Assembly: GCA_026393475.1 (NCBI GenBank)
Contig: JAPLAA010000007.1
Location: 32,329-96,328, forward strand
Reading direction: 5' to 3'
Source: Actinomycetota bacterium
GTDB lineage: Bacteria > Actinomycetota > Acidimicrobiia > Acidimicrobiales > Ilumatobacteraceae
Length of the DNA: 64,000 bases
The position numbers and the translations under genes are program-made. Below are positions 40,614 to 47,957 of the stretch, piece after piece. Position 1 is the first letter of the stretch; each line of letters starts with the position of its first letter. The notes below the pieces were generated by a model, which was given only the letters and a program-made list of their open reading frames with translations, did no database searches and was not told the DNA's origin.

Positions 40614-41477
40614 ATGGAGTACACCCAGATCATCTACTCGGTCGACGAGCACATCGCGACCATCACGCTCAACCGTCCCGAACAGCTCAACGCGTTCACG
40701 GGGACGATGATGTACGAGCTCGTCGATGCCTTCGACCGGATCGACGCCGACGATGACGTCCGGGTCGTGATCGTGACGGGTGCGGGCCGCGGCTTCTGCG
40801 CCGGTGCCGACCTGAGCAGCGGCGGCGAGACCTTCAGCCGCGGCGGCAGCGACATCGAGACGAAGGTGCAGGGCGTACCCCGTGACGGCGGTGGCATCGT
40901 CAGCCTGCGCATCTTCGAGTGCACCAAGCCGGTGATCGCTGCGATCAACGGGCCGGCGGTGGGCGTCGGCGTCACGATGACGCTGCCGATGGACATCCGT
41001 CTGGCGAGCGAGAACTCGAAGTTCGGGTTCGTGTTCGCCCGCCGGGGCATCCTGCCCGAGGCGTGCTCGTCGTACTTCCTGCCGCGGCTGGTGGGCATCA
41101 GTCAGGCGACCGAGTGGTGCTACACGGGTCGGGTGTTCGGCCCGCAGGAGGCCAAGGACGGTCGGCTGGTGCGCAGTGTGCACGCACCCGACGACCTGAT
41201 CCCCGCCGCGCGGGCGATCGCCAAGGAGATCGTCGACAACACCGCCCCGGTGTCGGTGGCGCTCACCCGTCAGATGCTGTGGCGTCTGCTCGGCGCCGAC
41301 CACCCGATGGAGGCCCACAAGGTCGACTCGCGGGGCATCGCCGAGCGCGGGAAGAGCGCTGACTCGCGCGAGGGCGTGATGAGCTTCCTGGAGAAGCGGC
41401 CGCCGGTGTTCCCGGTGAAGGTGAGCGACGGCCTGCCCGACATCTTCCCCGGCTGGGAGCCCCGCGAGTTCTCATGA
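40614..41477 (+). CDS. Enoyl-CoA hydratase/isomerase family (crotonase) protein
   Basis: A 287-residue crotonase-fold enzyme. The first oxyanion-hole block 'GRGFCAGADLSSGGETF' is at about 62-78 and the second 'AAINGPAVGVGVTMTLPMDIRLAS' at about 107-130. The Glu at 'GILPEACSSYFLPRLVG' (about 145) is one of the catalytic acids of hydratases; the equivalent of the first Glu is not obvious, so a hydratase, isomerase or other CoA reaction cannot be chosen. It may serve beta-oxidation. ATG 40614 follows CACGAT by 6 nt; GTG 40611 would add one residue. Confidence 0.88.
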   Translation: MEYTQIIYSVDEHIATITLNRPEQLNAFTGTMMYELVDAFDRIDADDDVRVVIVTGAGRGFCAGADLSSGGETFSRGGSDIETKVQGVPRDGGGIVSLRIFECTKPVIAAINGPAVGVGVTMTLPMDIRLASENSKFGFVFARRGILPEACSSYFLPRLVGISQATEWCYTGRVFGPQEAKDGRLVRSVHAPDDLIPAARAIAKEIVDNTAPVSVALTRQMLWRLLGADHPMEAHKVDSRGIAERGKSADSREGVMSFLEKRPPVFPVKVSDGLPDIFPGWEPREFS

Positions 41478-41563
41478 ACGGCTGACTTGTGGGAACCCGG
41501 AGAATTTCTTGTCAAGGTCGCCACCGGCGGTGCCGAAGAACAAGAGACTCTGCGGGCGGCACC

Positions 41564-41607
41564 TCTGGTGCAAATGCGGAGCACATCCAAACGCATTTGA
41601 CTCCAGA
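41564..41607 (+). promoter_or_regulatory. Stable hairpin in the leader of a 58-residue gene
   Basis: TCTGG (41564-41568) and CAAATGCG (41571-41578) pair with CGCATTTG (41592-41599) and CCAGA (41603-41607), with a 13-nt apical loop and one small internal loop. The 152-nt gap is AT-richer than its surroundings. The hairpin ends 22 nt before the ATG and has no T tract. Confidence 0.6.
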
Positions 41608-41629
41608 TTTGGTGACAGGGGAATTGACC

Positions 41630-41806
41630 ATGAACGTGATGACCGGTGATGTGGTGGAAGTCGACGTCGACGGCGAGGCCGTGTCGGCGCTCGTGCTGCT
41701 GGCGACGCCCGAGGCAGTGATCCTCGATCCCTGCGACGGCACGATGCCGATGGTGTTCCGTCCGGAGCACCTGACCAACGTGCGCATCTTCGATCCCGCC
41801 GTCTGA
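41630..41806 (+). CDS. 58-residue conserved-looking acidic protein, unknown function
   Basis: A 58-residue acidic protein with alternating beta-strand-like hydrophobic residues: 'GDVVEVDVDGEAVSALVLLATPEAVILDP', then 'CDGTMPMVFRPEHLTNVRIFDP'. This looks like a small SH3- or Sm-like barrel, but I recognise no family. The start is set by AGGGGAA about 5 nt before the ATG and by clear loss of codon structure upstream. The 152-nt gap before it holds a strong hairpin. It lies 20 nt before the truncated-haemoglobin start. Coding status is supported by its GC-rich third positions against an AT-richer leader. Confidence 0.65.
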   Translation: MNVMTGDVVEVDVDGEAVSALVLLATPEAVILDPCDGTMPMVFRPEHLTNVRIFDPAV

Positions 41807-41813
41807 CATTCCG

Positions 41814-41819
41814 TAGCCT
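41814..41819 (+). promoter_or_regulatory. -10 box TAGCCT, leaderless start at 41827
   Basis: TAGCCT is followed by 7 nt and GTG at 41827. Confidence 0.6.
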
Positions 41820-41826
41820 GGGTCGC

Positions 41827-42279
41827 GTGAGCGACGTCCAGGATGTGAGTTTCTTCGACCGCGTCGGCGGCCAGCCGTTCTTCGATCGGCTCGTCGACGT
41901 GTTCTACGACGGCATCGCCGTCGACCCGGTGCTGCTGCCCCTCTACCCGGAGCAGCACGACCTGGGTCCGGCCCGTCGTCGGCTCGCGCTGTTCCTCGGC
42001 CAGTACTGGGGCGGCCCCACGACCTACAGCGACGAACGTGGCCATCCGCGGCTGCGGATGCGGCACATGACCTTCACGGTCGGCCCGCTCGAGCGCGATC
42101 GCTGGCTGCATCACATGGTGCACGCGGTCGAGACCGCTACCGACTCGTTCACCGATCCGGCCGAGGCGGCCGCGGTGCAGCAGGTGCTGCTGGCCTACTT
42201 CGTGCCGGCGGCGGAACACCTCCGCAACGACACGGGGCTGCCGATCAGCTCTGTGCGGCCTGCACCACCAGCTGGCTGA
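41827..42279 (+). CDS. Truncated haemoglobin, group II (GlbO-like)
   Basis: A 150-residue group II (trHbO) truncated globin that binds haem and O2. It begins 'SFFDRVGGQPFFDRLVDVFYDGIAVD', has 'LALFLGQYWGGPTTYSDERG', the group II block with the Trp near the haem, and 'LRMRHMTFTVGPLERDRWLHHM', where the first His is the likely proximal ligand. The C-terminal 12 residues are Pro/Ala-rich. It could function in oxygen or nitric-oxide chemistry. The GTG start has no ribosome site and a TAGCCT box 7 nt upstream. The last 35 nt overlap the convergent kinase gene, with stop codons inside each other's reading frames. Confidence 0.92.
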   Translation: MSDVQDVSFFDRVGGQPFFDRLVDVFYDGIAVDPVLLPLYPEQHDLGPARRRLALFLGQYWGGPTTYSDERGHPRLRMRHMTFTVGPLERDRWLHHMVHAVETATDSFTDPAEAAAVQQVLLAYFVPAAEHLRNDTGLPISSVRPAPPAG

Positions 42280-42877
42280 TCAGTCCCGCCGACAGGTGAT
42301 CGCTGTTGATCACCAGGTCGTAGTGCGTCGACAGCTCGCGATCGACCCCGTAGAACCTCTTGAGGTAGTCGGCGCGGCCGGCGTCGTCGTCGGCCACGGC
42401 CTTCGCCGCCTTCTTCGCATCGCCGTCGGCAGCGGCCAGCAACCGTGAGACACGCACGTCGTGCGACGCCGTCACCAGGACGCGCAGCACGTCGGTGCGG
42501 CCGGCGAGCGCGAACGACGCAGCGTGCGACGAGATGACGGCGCTGCCGTCGTCGGCGGTCTCGTGGATCGACGTCTGGATGAGCGCACGGAGGCCCTTCG
42601 GGTCGACGACCGACGGCGGCGGCATCACCGTGGGCATCCCCGACATGAACCCGTCGGCAGCGCCACCCAGCGCCAGGCTCTCGAGCAGTCGGTTGAGGAC
42701 GCCCTTGCGCTTTTCGACCTCGGCCAGTTCTTCGACGGCGATGCCCTGCGACTCTGCGGCGCGCTGGACGATCTCCTCGTCGACCAGCCGGAAGCCGAGT
42801 GCCTCGGCGACCTTCGTGGCGACTTCGGCTCCCACCGAACCGCCGACCCGTGCAATGCAGACCACGCCGTAGCTCAT
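42245..42877 (-). CDS. Cytidylate kinase-like family protein
   Basis: A 210-residue protein of the cytidylate-kinase-like family. The N-terminal P-loop-like segment is 'CIARVGGSVGAEVATKVAEAL' (the usual 'isrefGSGGreia' block). Next, 'FRLVDEEIVQRAAESQGI' is the conserved nucleotide-binding region, and 'GRADYLKRFYGVDRELSTHYDLVINSD' near the C-terminus is diagnostic. It is shorter than true Cmk by the insertion domain. Substrate unknown. It is the last gene of the menB-trmH-kinase operon (gap to TrmH 18 nt). The 3' end overlaps the truncated-globin gene by 35 nt. Confidence 0.88.
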   Translation of the reverse strand: MSYGVVCIARVGGSVGAEVATKVAEALGFRLVDEEIVQRAAESQGIAVEELAEVEKRKGVLNRLLESLALGGAADGFMSGMPTVMPPPSVVDPKGLRALIQTSIHETADDGSAVISSHAASFALAGRTDVLRVLVTASHDVRVSRLLAAADGDAKKAAKAVADDDAGRADYLKRFYGVDRELSTHYDLVINSDHLSAGLISQLVVQAAQS

Positions 42878-42895
42878 GGGCCGCGACCGTAGTCG

Positions 42896-43696
42896 TCAGC
42901 GTCGGCGGAGGGCGTAACAGACGATCGCCGTCGCGGCGGCAACGTTCAACGAGTCGACGCCGTGGTGCATCGGGATCCGGACGCGCAGGGACGCGGCCGC
43001 GAGGACACCGTCGCTCAGGCCCACCCGCTCGGCGCCCATACACACCACGAGCCGATCGGGCGGCGTGATGTCGTCGATGTCGGTGGCGTCCGCATCGGGC
43101 GTGAGCGCGGCAACCGAGAAGCCGGTGGCGACGAGCCGGGCCACCGTGGCGGCCACGTCGGTGGTGCGCGCATGGGGGAACACGACCGCGTGGCCCATCG
43201 ACACGCGCAGCGAGCGCCGCGCCAAGGGATCAGCACTCGTGGCGTCGACGATCATGCCGTCCCAACCGAGGCCGGTGGCGTTGCGGATGATCGCGCCGAT
43301 GTTCGCCGGGTTGTCGACCGCTTCGACGAGCACCAGCCGGTGCGCCGTGGCCGCGAGCACGTCGACCGTGGTGCGCGGTGGCCGCTGGAAGATGGCGACG
43401 ATCGAATTGGGAACACCGAGCTTGGTGACGAGCGCTCGCACCCGCTCGCCGCCGGCGTACACGGGGATGAGCGTCAGCAGGTGCTCGGTGACCGGCGGTG
43501 GGCGCAACTCGTCGACGAGCGCGACGACCGGTTCGCAGCCCGCCTCCAGCGCGCGCTCCACCACGAGATCGCCCTCGGCCATGAACAGGCCCTCGCCATC
43601 GTCGTTGCGACGCTGTGGTCGGTTCGACAGCTGCCGTTCGTTCAGCCGGAAGACCGCGAGCCGCTCGTCGTCGGGATCGTCGACTTGGATCAGCAC
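42896..43696 (-). CDS. SpoU/TrmH-family RNA 2'-O-methyltransferase
   Basis: A 266-residue SPOUT methyltransferase that moves a methyl group from AdoMet to a ribose 2'-OH of rRNA or tRNA. The N-terminal ~120 residues form an RNA-binding substrate domain. The knot domain has 'LVLVEAVDNPANIGAIIRNATGLG' near 122, motif 'VVCMGAERVGLSD' near 220 and motif 'RIPMHHGVDSLNVAAATAIV' near 240, all standard. The target is not identifiable. GTG 43696 is 4 nt after the menB stop, which suggests an operon. The kinase gene follows with an 18-nt gap. Confidence 0.92.
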   Translation of the reverse strand: MLIQVDDPDDERLAVFRLNERQLSNRPQRRNDDGEGLFMAEGDLVVERALEAGCEPVVALVDELRPPPVTEHLLTLIPVYAGGERVRALVTKLGVPNSIVAIFQRPPRTTVDVLAATAHRLVLVEAVDNPANIGAIIRNATGLGWDGMIVDATSADPLARRSLRVSMGHAVVFPHARTTDVAATVARLVATGFSVAALTPDADATDIDDITPPDRLVVCMGAERVGLSDGVLAAASLRVRIPMHHGVDSLNVAAATAIVCYALRRR

Positions 43697-43700
43697 GGTA

Positions 43701-44627
43701 TCAGAACAGCCAGGGGAACTCGCTCCAATCGGGGTCGCGCTTCTCGAGGAACGACATCCGTCCCTCCTGCGCCTCGTCGGTCATGTAGGCGAGGCGGGTG
43801 GCCTCGCCGGCGAACACCTGCTGGCCCACGAGTCCGTCGTCGATCAGGTTGAACGAGTACTTCAGCATGCGCTGCGCGGTGGGGCTCTTGCCGTTGATCT
43901 CCTTGCCCCACTGCAGCGCCGTCGCCTCGAGTTCGGCGTGCGGAACCACCGCGTTCACCATGCCCATCTCGCGGGCTTGCGCAGCGGTGTATTCGCGGCC
44001 GAGGAAGAAGATCTCGCGGGCGAACTTCTGGCCGGTCTGACGGGCGAGGTAGGCGCTGCCGAACCCACCGTCGAAGCTGGCGACGTCGGCGTCGGTCTGC
44101 TTGAAGCGGGCGTGTTCCTCGCTCGCGATGGTGAGGTCGGCGACGACGTGCAGGCTGTGCCCGCCACCTGCCGCCCAGCCCGGCACCACACAGATCACGA
44201 TCTTCGGCATGAACCGGATGAGGCGCTGCACCTCGAGGATGTGCAGCCGCCCGGCCCGCCCTGCCTGGATGGTGTCGGCGGTGTCGCCCTCTGCGTACTT
44301 GTAGCCGTCCTTGCCGCGGATGCGCTGGTCGCCACCGCTGCAGAACGCCCAGCCGCCGTCCTTCGGGGACGGTCCGTTGCCGGTGAGCAGCACACAGCCG
44401 ACATCGGTGCTCATCCGGGCGTGGTCGAGCGCGGTGTAGAGCTGGTCGACGGTCTTCGGTCGGAACGCGTTGCGCACCTCGGGCCGGTTGAACGCGATGC
44501 GCACCGTGCCGTGCGCCAGCGCCCGGTGATAGGTGATGTCGTCGAACGCGAATCCGGGCACCTCGCGCCAGGCGGTGGGGTCGAAGATGTCGCTGACGCG
44601 CTCGGGGGAGTCTGCTGTGCCGGCCAT
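43701..44627 (-). CDS. menB: 1,4-dihydroxy-2-naphthoyl-CoA synthase
   Basis: A 308-residue MenB that closes the naphthoquinone ring in menaquinone synthesis. The MenB-specific block 'FCSGGDQRIRGKDGYKY' is at about residue 95-111, 'GGGHSLHVVADLTIASE' near 150-166 is the second CoA-binding block, and 'DGGFGSAYLARQTGQKFA' is also diagnostic. The catalytic Tyr region 'NLIDDGLVGQQ' is present near the end. ATG 44627 is chosen because CACAAT lies 7 nt upstream; ATG 44636 would add three residues. It is divergent from the alpha/beta hydrolase with a 42-bp gap. The other men genes are not in the window. Confidence 0.95.
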   Translation of the reverse strand: MAGTADSPERVSDIFDPTAWREVPGFAFDDITYHRALAHGTVRIAFNRPEVRNAFRPKTVDQLYTALDHARMSTDVGCVLLTGNGPSPKDGGWAFCSGGDQRIRGKDGYKYAEGDTADTIQAGRAGRLHILEVQRLIRFMPKIVICVVPGWAAGGGHSLHVVADLTIASEEHARFKQTDADVASFDGGFGSAYLARQTGQKFAREIFFLGREYTAAQAREMGMVNAVVPHAELEATALQWGKEINGKSPTAQRMLKYSFNLIDDGLVGQQVFAGEATRLAYMTDEAQEGRMSFLEKRDPDWSEFPWLF

Positions 44628-44634
44628 GCCCGAC

Positions 44635-44640
44635 ATTGTG
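44635..44640 (-). promoter_or_regulatory. -10 box CACAAT for menB
   Basis: On the minus strand CACAAT is followed by 7 nt and the menB ATG at 44627. Confidence 0.45.
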
Positions 44641-44656
44641 CTCGCTCGGGCGCTGC

Positions 44657-44662
44657 TACGTT
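44657..44662 (+). promoter_or_regulatory. -10 box TACGTT, leaderless start at 44670
   Basis: TACGTT is followed by 7 nt and the ATG of the hydrolase gene. It lies 17-22 bp from the menB box on the other strand. Confidence 0.6.
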
Positions 44663-44669
44663 CAGCCGC

Positions 44670-45455
44670 ATGCCGCACGCAGCGATCAACGGCCAACAGA
44701 TCCACTACGAGGACACCGGTGGCGATGGCCCTCCGGTCATCCTCGGTCATGGATTCCTCATGGACCTCACCATGTTCGAACACCAGGTGGCGGCGCTGCG
44801 CGACCAGTACCGCGTGATCACCTGGGACGAGCGTGGTTTCGGCCGGACCGTCACCGACGGCGCGCCCTTCTCGTACTGGGATTCGGCGGCCGACTGCCTC
44901 GGGTTGCTCGACCACCTCGGCATCGACCGCGCCGTCGTCGGCGGGATGAGCCAGGGCGGGTACCTGTCGTTGCGAGTGGCGCTCACCGCCCCCGATCGGG
45001 TGCGGGCGCTCATCCTCCTCGATTCCGGTGCCGCGCTCGACGCGCCGGAGAAGCTCGCTGCGAACCAGGGCATGGTCGACATGTGGCTGGCGGTGGGCCC
45101 GGTCGACGAGCTCGCCCAGGCGGTCGCGACGATCATCATCGACGACCCCGTGGAGGACCCGAAGTGGATCGCGAAGTGGCAGGCTCGCCCGAAGGAGTCG
45201 ATGGCCGAGCCGGCCCGCTGCCTGCTCACCCGCGACGACGTGAGCCCGCGCCTCGGTGAGATCACGTGCCCGGCACTCGTGATCCACGGCACCGAGGACA
45301 CGGCGATCACGATGGAGCACGCCGAGGAGATGGCCGCGGGTCTGCCCGGCTGCGGCGGCGTCGTGAAGGTCAGCGGCGCCCACGCGGCGAACCTCACGAA
45401 CCCCGACCCGGTGAACGCGGCCATCCTCGATTTCCTCGCCGGCCTCCCGGCCTGA
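44670..45455 (+). CDS. Alpha/beta hydrolase
   Basis: A 261-residue alpha/beta hydrolase. The nucleophile elbow is 'VGGMSQGGYLSLRVAL' (GMSQG, Ser at about residue 92), the acid is likely the Asp in 'VIHGTEDTAITMEH' at about 210 and the base the His in 'VSGAHAANLTNP' at about 240. The oxyanion block is 'LGHGFLMDLTMF' near 28. It resembles 3-oxoadipate enol-lactonases and MenH-type enzymes. The divergent menB promoter makes a menaquinone role (MenH) attractive, but the sequence does not show it. Next gene cofE starts 12 nt downstream, so the two may be co-transcribed. Confidence 0.9.
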   Translation: MPHAAINGQQIHYEDTGGDGPPVILGHGFLMDLTMFEHQVAALRDQYRVITWDERGFGRTVTDGAPFSYWDSAADCLGLLDHLGIDRAVVGGMSQGGYLSLRVALTAPDRVRALILLDSGAALDAPEKLAANQGMVDMWLAVGPVDELAQAVATIIIDDPVEDPKWIAKWQARPKESMAEPARCLLTRDDVSPRLGEITCPALVIHGTEDTAITMEHAEEMAAGLPGCGGVVKVSGAHAANLTNPDPVNAAILDFLAGLPA

Positions 45456-45467
45456 TCGGATCACGAC

Positions 45468-46217
45468 ATGGCATTGCAGATCTTCGGTGTTCCCGGCCTG
45501 CCCGAGATCGTCCCCGGGAGCGACCTCGCGGCGATGATCGCGACCGCTGCGGCCGACGCGTGCACCCCGTTGGCCGACGGTGACGTCGTCGTCGTCACAT
45601 CGAAGATCGTGTCGAAGGCCGAGGGGCGAACGGTCGAGCTCGCCGACGTGCAGCCGTCGCAGTTCGCGATCGACTGGTCGCTGCCGTGGGACAAGGATCC
45701 CGCGGTCACCGAGCTGGTGTTGCGCGAGTCGAAGCGTGTGGTTCGCCAGGTGGGGCCGATCCTGATCACCGAGACCCACCACGGGTTCGTCTGTGCGAAC
45801 AGCGGTCTCGACCAGTCGAGCAGCGGTGCACACGGACGTGTCGTGTTGCTGCCGCTCGATCCCGATGCCTCGGCCCGACGCATCCGCGTCGGTCTCCAGG
45901 CCGCCGGCATCGACGCCGCCGTCATCATCAGCGACACGTTCGGCCGGGCCTGGCGCGAGGGGCAGACCGACATCGCGATCGGTGTTGCCGGCATCCAGCC
46001 GATCCTCAGCTACATCGGCCAGGTCGACCCGCACGGTCACGAGTTCAAGGTGCAGGCGATCTGCACCGCCGACGAGCTCACCGGTGCGGCCGAACTCGTG
46101 AAGGGCAACACCTCGCGGGTGCCCGTCGGCGTGGTGCGCGGCTTCGAGTTCGAACTCGACGACACCGCGGTCATCGCGCCCGTGCTGCGCGACCAGAGCC
46201 GCGACCTGTTCCGCTGA
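45468..46217 (+). CDS. cofE: Coenzyme F420-0:L-glutamate ligase (CofE)
   Basis: A 249-residue CofE-type ligase that adds glutamate residues to F420-0 using GTP. Family blocks are 'LADGDVVVVTSKIVSKAEGR' near 36-55, 'ETHHGFVCANSGLDQSS' at about 103-119, 'ISDTFGRAWREGQTDIAIG' at about 150-168 and 'ADELTGAAELVKGNTSRVPV' near 200. Mycobacterial FbiB is about 450 residues because of an additional C-terminal nitroreductase-like domain; that domain is absent here. It is on the same strand as the hydrolase, 12 nt behind. The cofD gene lies 38 kb upstream rather than next door. No CofC/FbiD or Fo synthase gene is in the window. Confidence 0.95.
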   Translation: MALQIFGVPGLPEIVPGSDLAAMIATAAADACTPLADGDVVVVTSKIVSKAEGRTVELADVQPSQFAIDWSLPWDKDPAVTELVLRESKRVVRQVGPILITETHHGFVCANSGLDQSSSGAHGRVVLLPLDPDASARRIRVGLQAAGIDAAVIISDTFGRAWREGQTDIAIGVAGIQPILSYIGQVDPHGHEFKVQAICTADELTGAAELVKGNTSRVPVGVVRGFEFELDDTAVIAPVLRDQSRDLFR

Positions 46218-46273
46218 CCGGGTGCCCGCTCGGGTCGCTCGAAATCCGGCCGTGGTGAGCGCCATCACGCACG

Positions 46274-46279
46274 TACCGT
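46274..46279 (+). promoter_or_regulatory. -10 box TACCGT, leaderless start at 46287
   Basis: TACCGT is followed by 7 nt and the ATG of the methyltransferase gene. Confidence 0.6.
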
Positions 46280-46286
46280 TGGGCCG

Positions 46287-46970
46287 ATGATCGAGCCCGC
46301 TCACGTGGTCACCGCCCGCGATGCCTACGACGGGACCGCCGATCTGTACGTGCAGTTCATCGGGACCGAGATCAACTCGTCGATCGAGGCCGACCTCGAC
46401 CGGACCCTGCTCGAGTCGTTCGCCGAAGGTCTCGCCGCCGCGTCCGAACCGTTGACGGGACCGGTCGCCGACATCGGTTGTGGCCCGGGCCGCGCCGCTG
46501 CGTTCCTGGCGGCCCGTGGACTCGACGTCGTCGGCTTCGACGTCTCGACGGCGATGCTCGACCTCGCTCGCGCCGCCCATCCTGGTCTGCGTTTCGAGGA
46601 GGGTTCGCTCACCCGGCTGCCCGTGGCCGACGGTTCGCTCGCCGGCGCGGTGTGCTGGTACTCGATCATCCACACCCCGCCCGATGCGCTCGACGAGGTG
46701 ATGGTCGAACTCGCCCGGGTACTCGCTGCCGGTGCACCCCTCCTGCTCGCGTTCCAGTCGGGCCTCGGTGAGGCGGTGCACCGCACCGAGGTACTGGGGC
46801 GAACGGTGTCGCTCACCAGCCACCGCCACGATCCGTCCGATGTCGTGCGACGTCTCGAAGCCGTCGGGTTCGAGGTGGACGCACCGGTGGCGCGGGCCGT
46901 GGTCGGCGATCACGAGTCGACCCCGCAGGCGTTCGTCACGGCCCACGCGCCCACGGCCCGGCTGGGATGA
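46287..46970 (+). CDS. Class I SAM-dependent methyltransferase
   Basis: A 227-residue Rossmann-fold methyltransferase. Motif I is 'VADIGCGPGRAAAFLAARG' at about 64-82, the acidic residue after strand 2 is in 'VVGFDVSTAMLDLARAAHP', and 'SLAGAVCWYSIIHTPPDAL' is the usual motif near 120. The C-terminal half is short. The substrate is unknown. The gene overlaps the downstream phosphotransferase-like gene by 4 nt (ATGA), so the two products probably act together, perhaps in small-molecule modification. Confidence 0.9.
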   Translation: MIEPAHVVTARDAYDGTADLYVQFIGTEINSSIEADLDRTLLESFAEGLAAASEPLTGPVADIGCGPGRAAAFLAARGLDVVGFDVSTAMLDLARAAHPGLRFEEGSLTRLPVADGSLAGAVCWYSIIHTPPDALDEVMVELARVLAAGAPLLLAFQSGLGEAVHRTEVLGRTVSLTSHRHDPSDVVRRLEAVGFEVDAPVARAVVGDHESTPQAFVTAHAPTARLG

Positions 46971-47893
46971 CCCCGATCGAGATCCCGCCGCTCGTGCGTC
47001 AGCGGGCGATGCACAACGGTGCCGCCGGAGTTGCGTGGCTCGGCGCCCTGCCAGCCGTCCTCGACGATCTCGCCGACCGTTGGGGACTCGCGCTCGGCGA
47101 TGCGTTCGCCGGTGGGACCGCCGGCTGCGTCGTCGCCGCCACCGATGCGAGCGGTCGGGAGTGCGTGCTGAAGGTGGCGATGCCGCTCGACCTGGACGAG
47201 CAGGAGTCGTTCGCCCGCAGCGTGCGCGCACACCGACTGGCGGCAGGTCGCGGGTGCGTCGAACTGATCGCCCACGCCGACGACCCTTCGGCGATGCTCC
47301 TCGAACGGCTCGGGCCCAACCTCGCCGACCTCGGGTTCACCGTGCAGCAGACCCTCGAGGCGATCGCCGACACGCTGCCCACCTTCTGGCGGCCGGTGGG
47401 GGAGGAGGCCGGCCTCCGTACCGGCGCGGAGCAGGCGCAGTGGCTCGCCCGGTACATCGCGACCACGTGGGACGAACTCGGCCGGCCGTGCGATCGACGC
47501 GTGATCGAACGAGCGGTCGAGCTGTGCGATCGGCGCGCGAACGCGTACTCGTCGGAACGCGCGGTGCTCGTGCACGGTGACGCGCACGGCTGGAACACCC
47601 TCGCCGCCGGCTACGGCGCGTTCAAGTTCGTCGACGTGGAGGGACTGCGCTCCGAACCGGCGCACGATCTGGCGGTCCCGATGCGCGAGTACAACGAACC
47701 GCTGATGGACGGCGACACCGCTCGACTGGTGCGCGCTCGTGCCGACTGGCTCGCCGCTCGCTGCGACGTGGATGCCGAAGCGGTGTGGGAGTGGGGCTTC
47801 ATCGAGCGGGTGTCGACCGGACTGGCGAACGTGCGCGACTTCGACGACGGCGACGGTGCGATGTTCCTCGAGGTCGCCGGCCGCTGCTTGTGA
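46967..47893 (+). CDS. Aminoglycoside/hydroxyurea-type phosphotransferase family protein
   Basis: A 308-residue kinase-like protein of the APH(6)/aminoglycoside-hydroxyurea kinase family. The Lys of the nucleotide loop is in 'RECVLKVAMPLDL' near residue 68. 'PSAMLLERLGPNLADLG' near 110 matches the family's hinge. The catalytic loop is 'VLVHGDAHGWNTLA' at about 200-213 (HGD...N), and the metal-binding aspartate is in 'KFVDVEGLRSEPAHDLAV' near 223. It may phosphorylate a sugar or an aminocyclitol-like compound; calling it a resistance gene would go beyond the evidence. It is coupled to the methyltransferase. Confidence 0.82.
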   Translation: MTPIEIPPLVRQRAMHNGAAGVAWLGALPAVLDDLADRWGLALGDAFAGGTAGCVVAATDASGRECVLKVAMPLDLDEQESFARSVRAHRLAAGRGCVELIAHADDPSAMLLERLGPNLADLGFTVQQTLEAIADTLPTFWRPVGEEAGLRTGAEQAQWLARYIATTWDELGRPCDRRVIERAVELCDRRANAYSSERAVLVHGDAHGWNTLAAGYGAFKFVDVEGLRSEPAHDLAVPMREYNEPLMDGDTARLVRARADWLAARCDVDAEAVWEWGFIERVSTGLANVRDFDDGDGAMFLEVAGRCL

Positions 47894-47957
47894 GCGGAGG
47901 CGTGTTCGTATGGGCCCTGCCGGGCCTCGTTCGAATTCAGTTCGGTTCACGGTCGGG

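Noticed and set aside
44670..45455. Naming the alpha/beta hydrolase MenH
   Set aside because: Divergence from menB is suggestive, but the sequence resembles several hydrolase subfamilies equally well.
44628..47231. Upstream extension of the menB frame
   Set aside because: It runs antisense through the hydrolase, cofE and methyltransferase genes and loses all family similarity.
46967..47893. Antibiotic-resistance call for the APH-like gene
   Set aside because: The fold is clear but the substrate is not, and the family includes housekeeping kinases.
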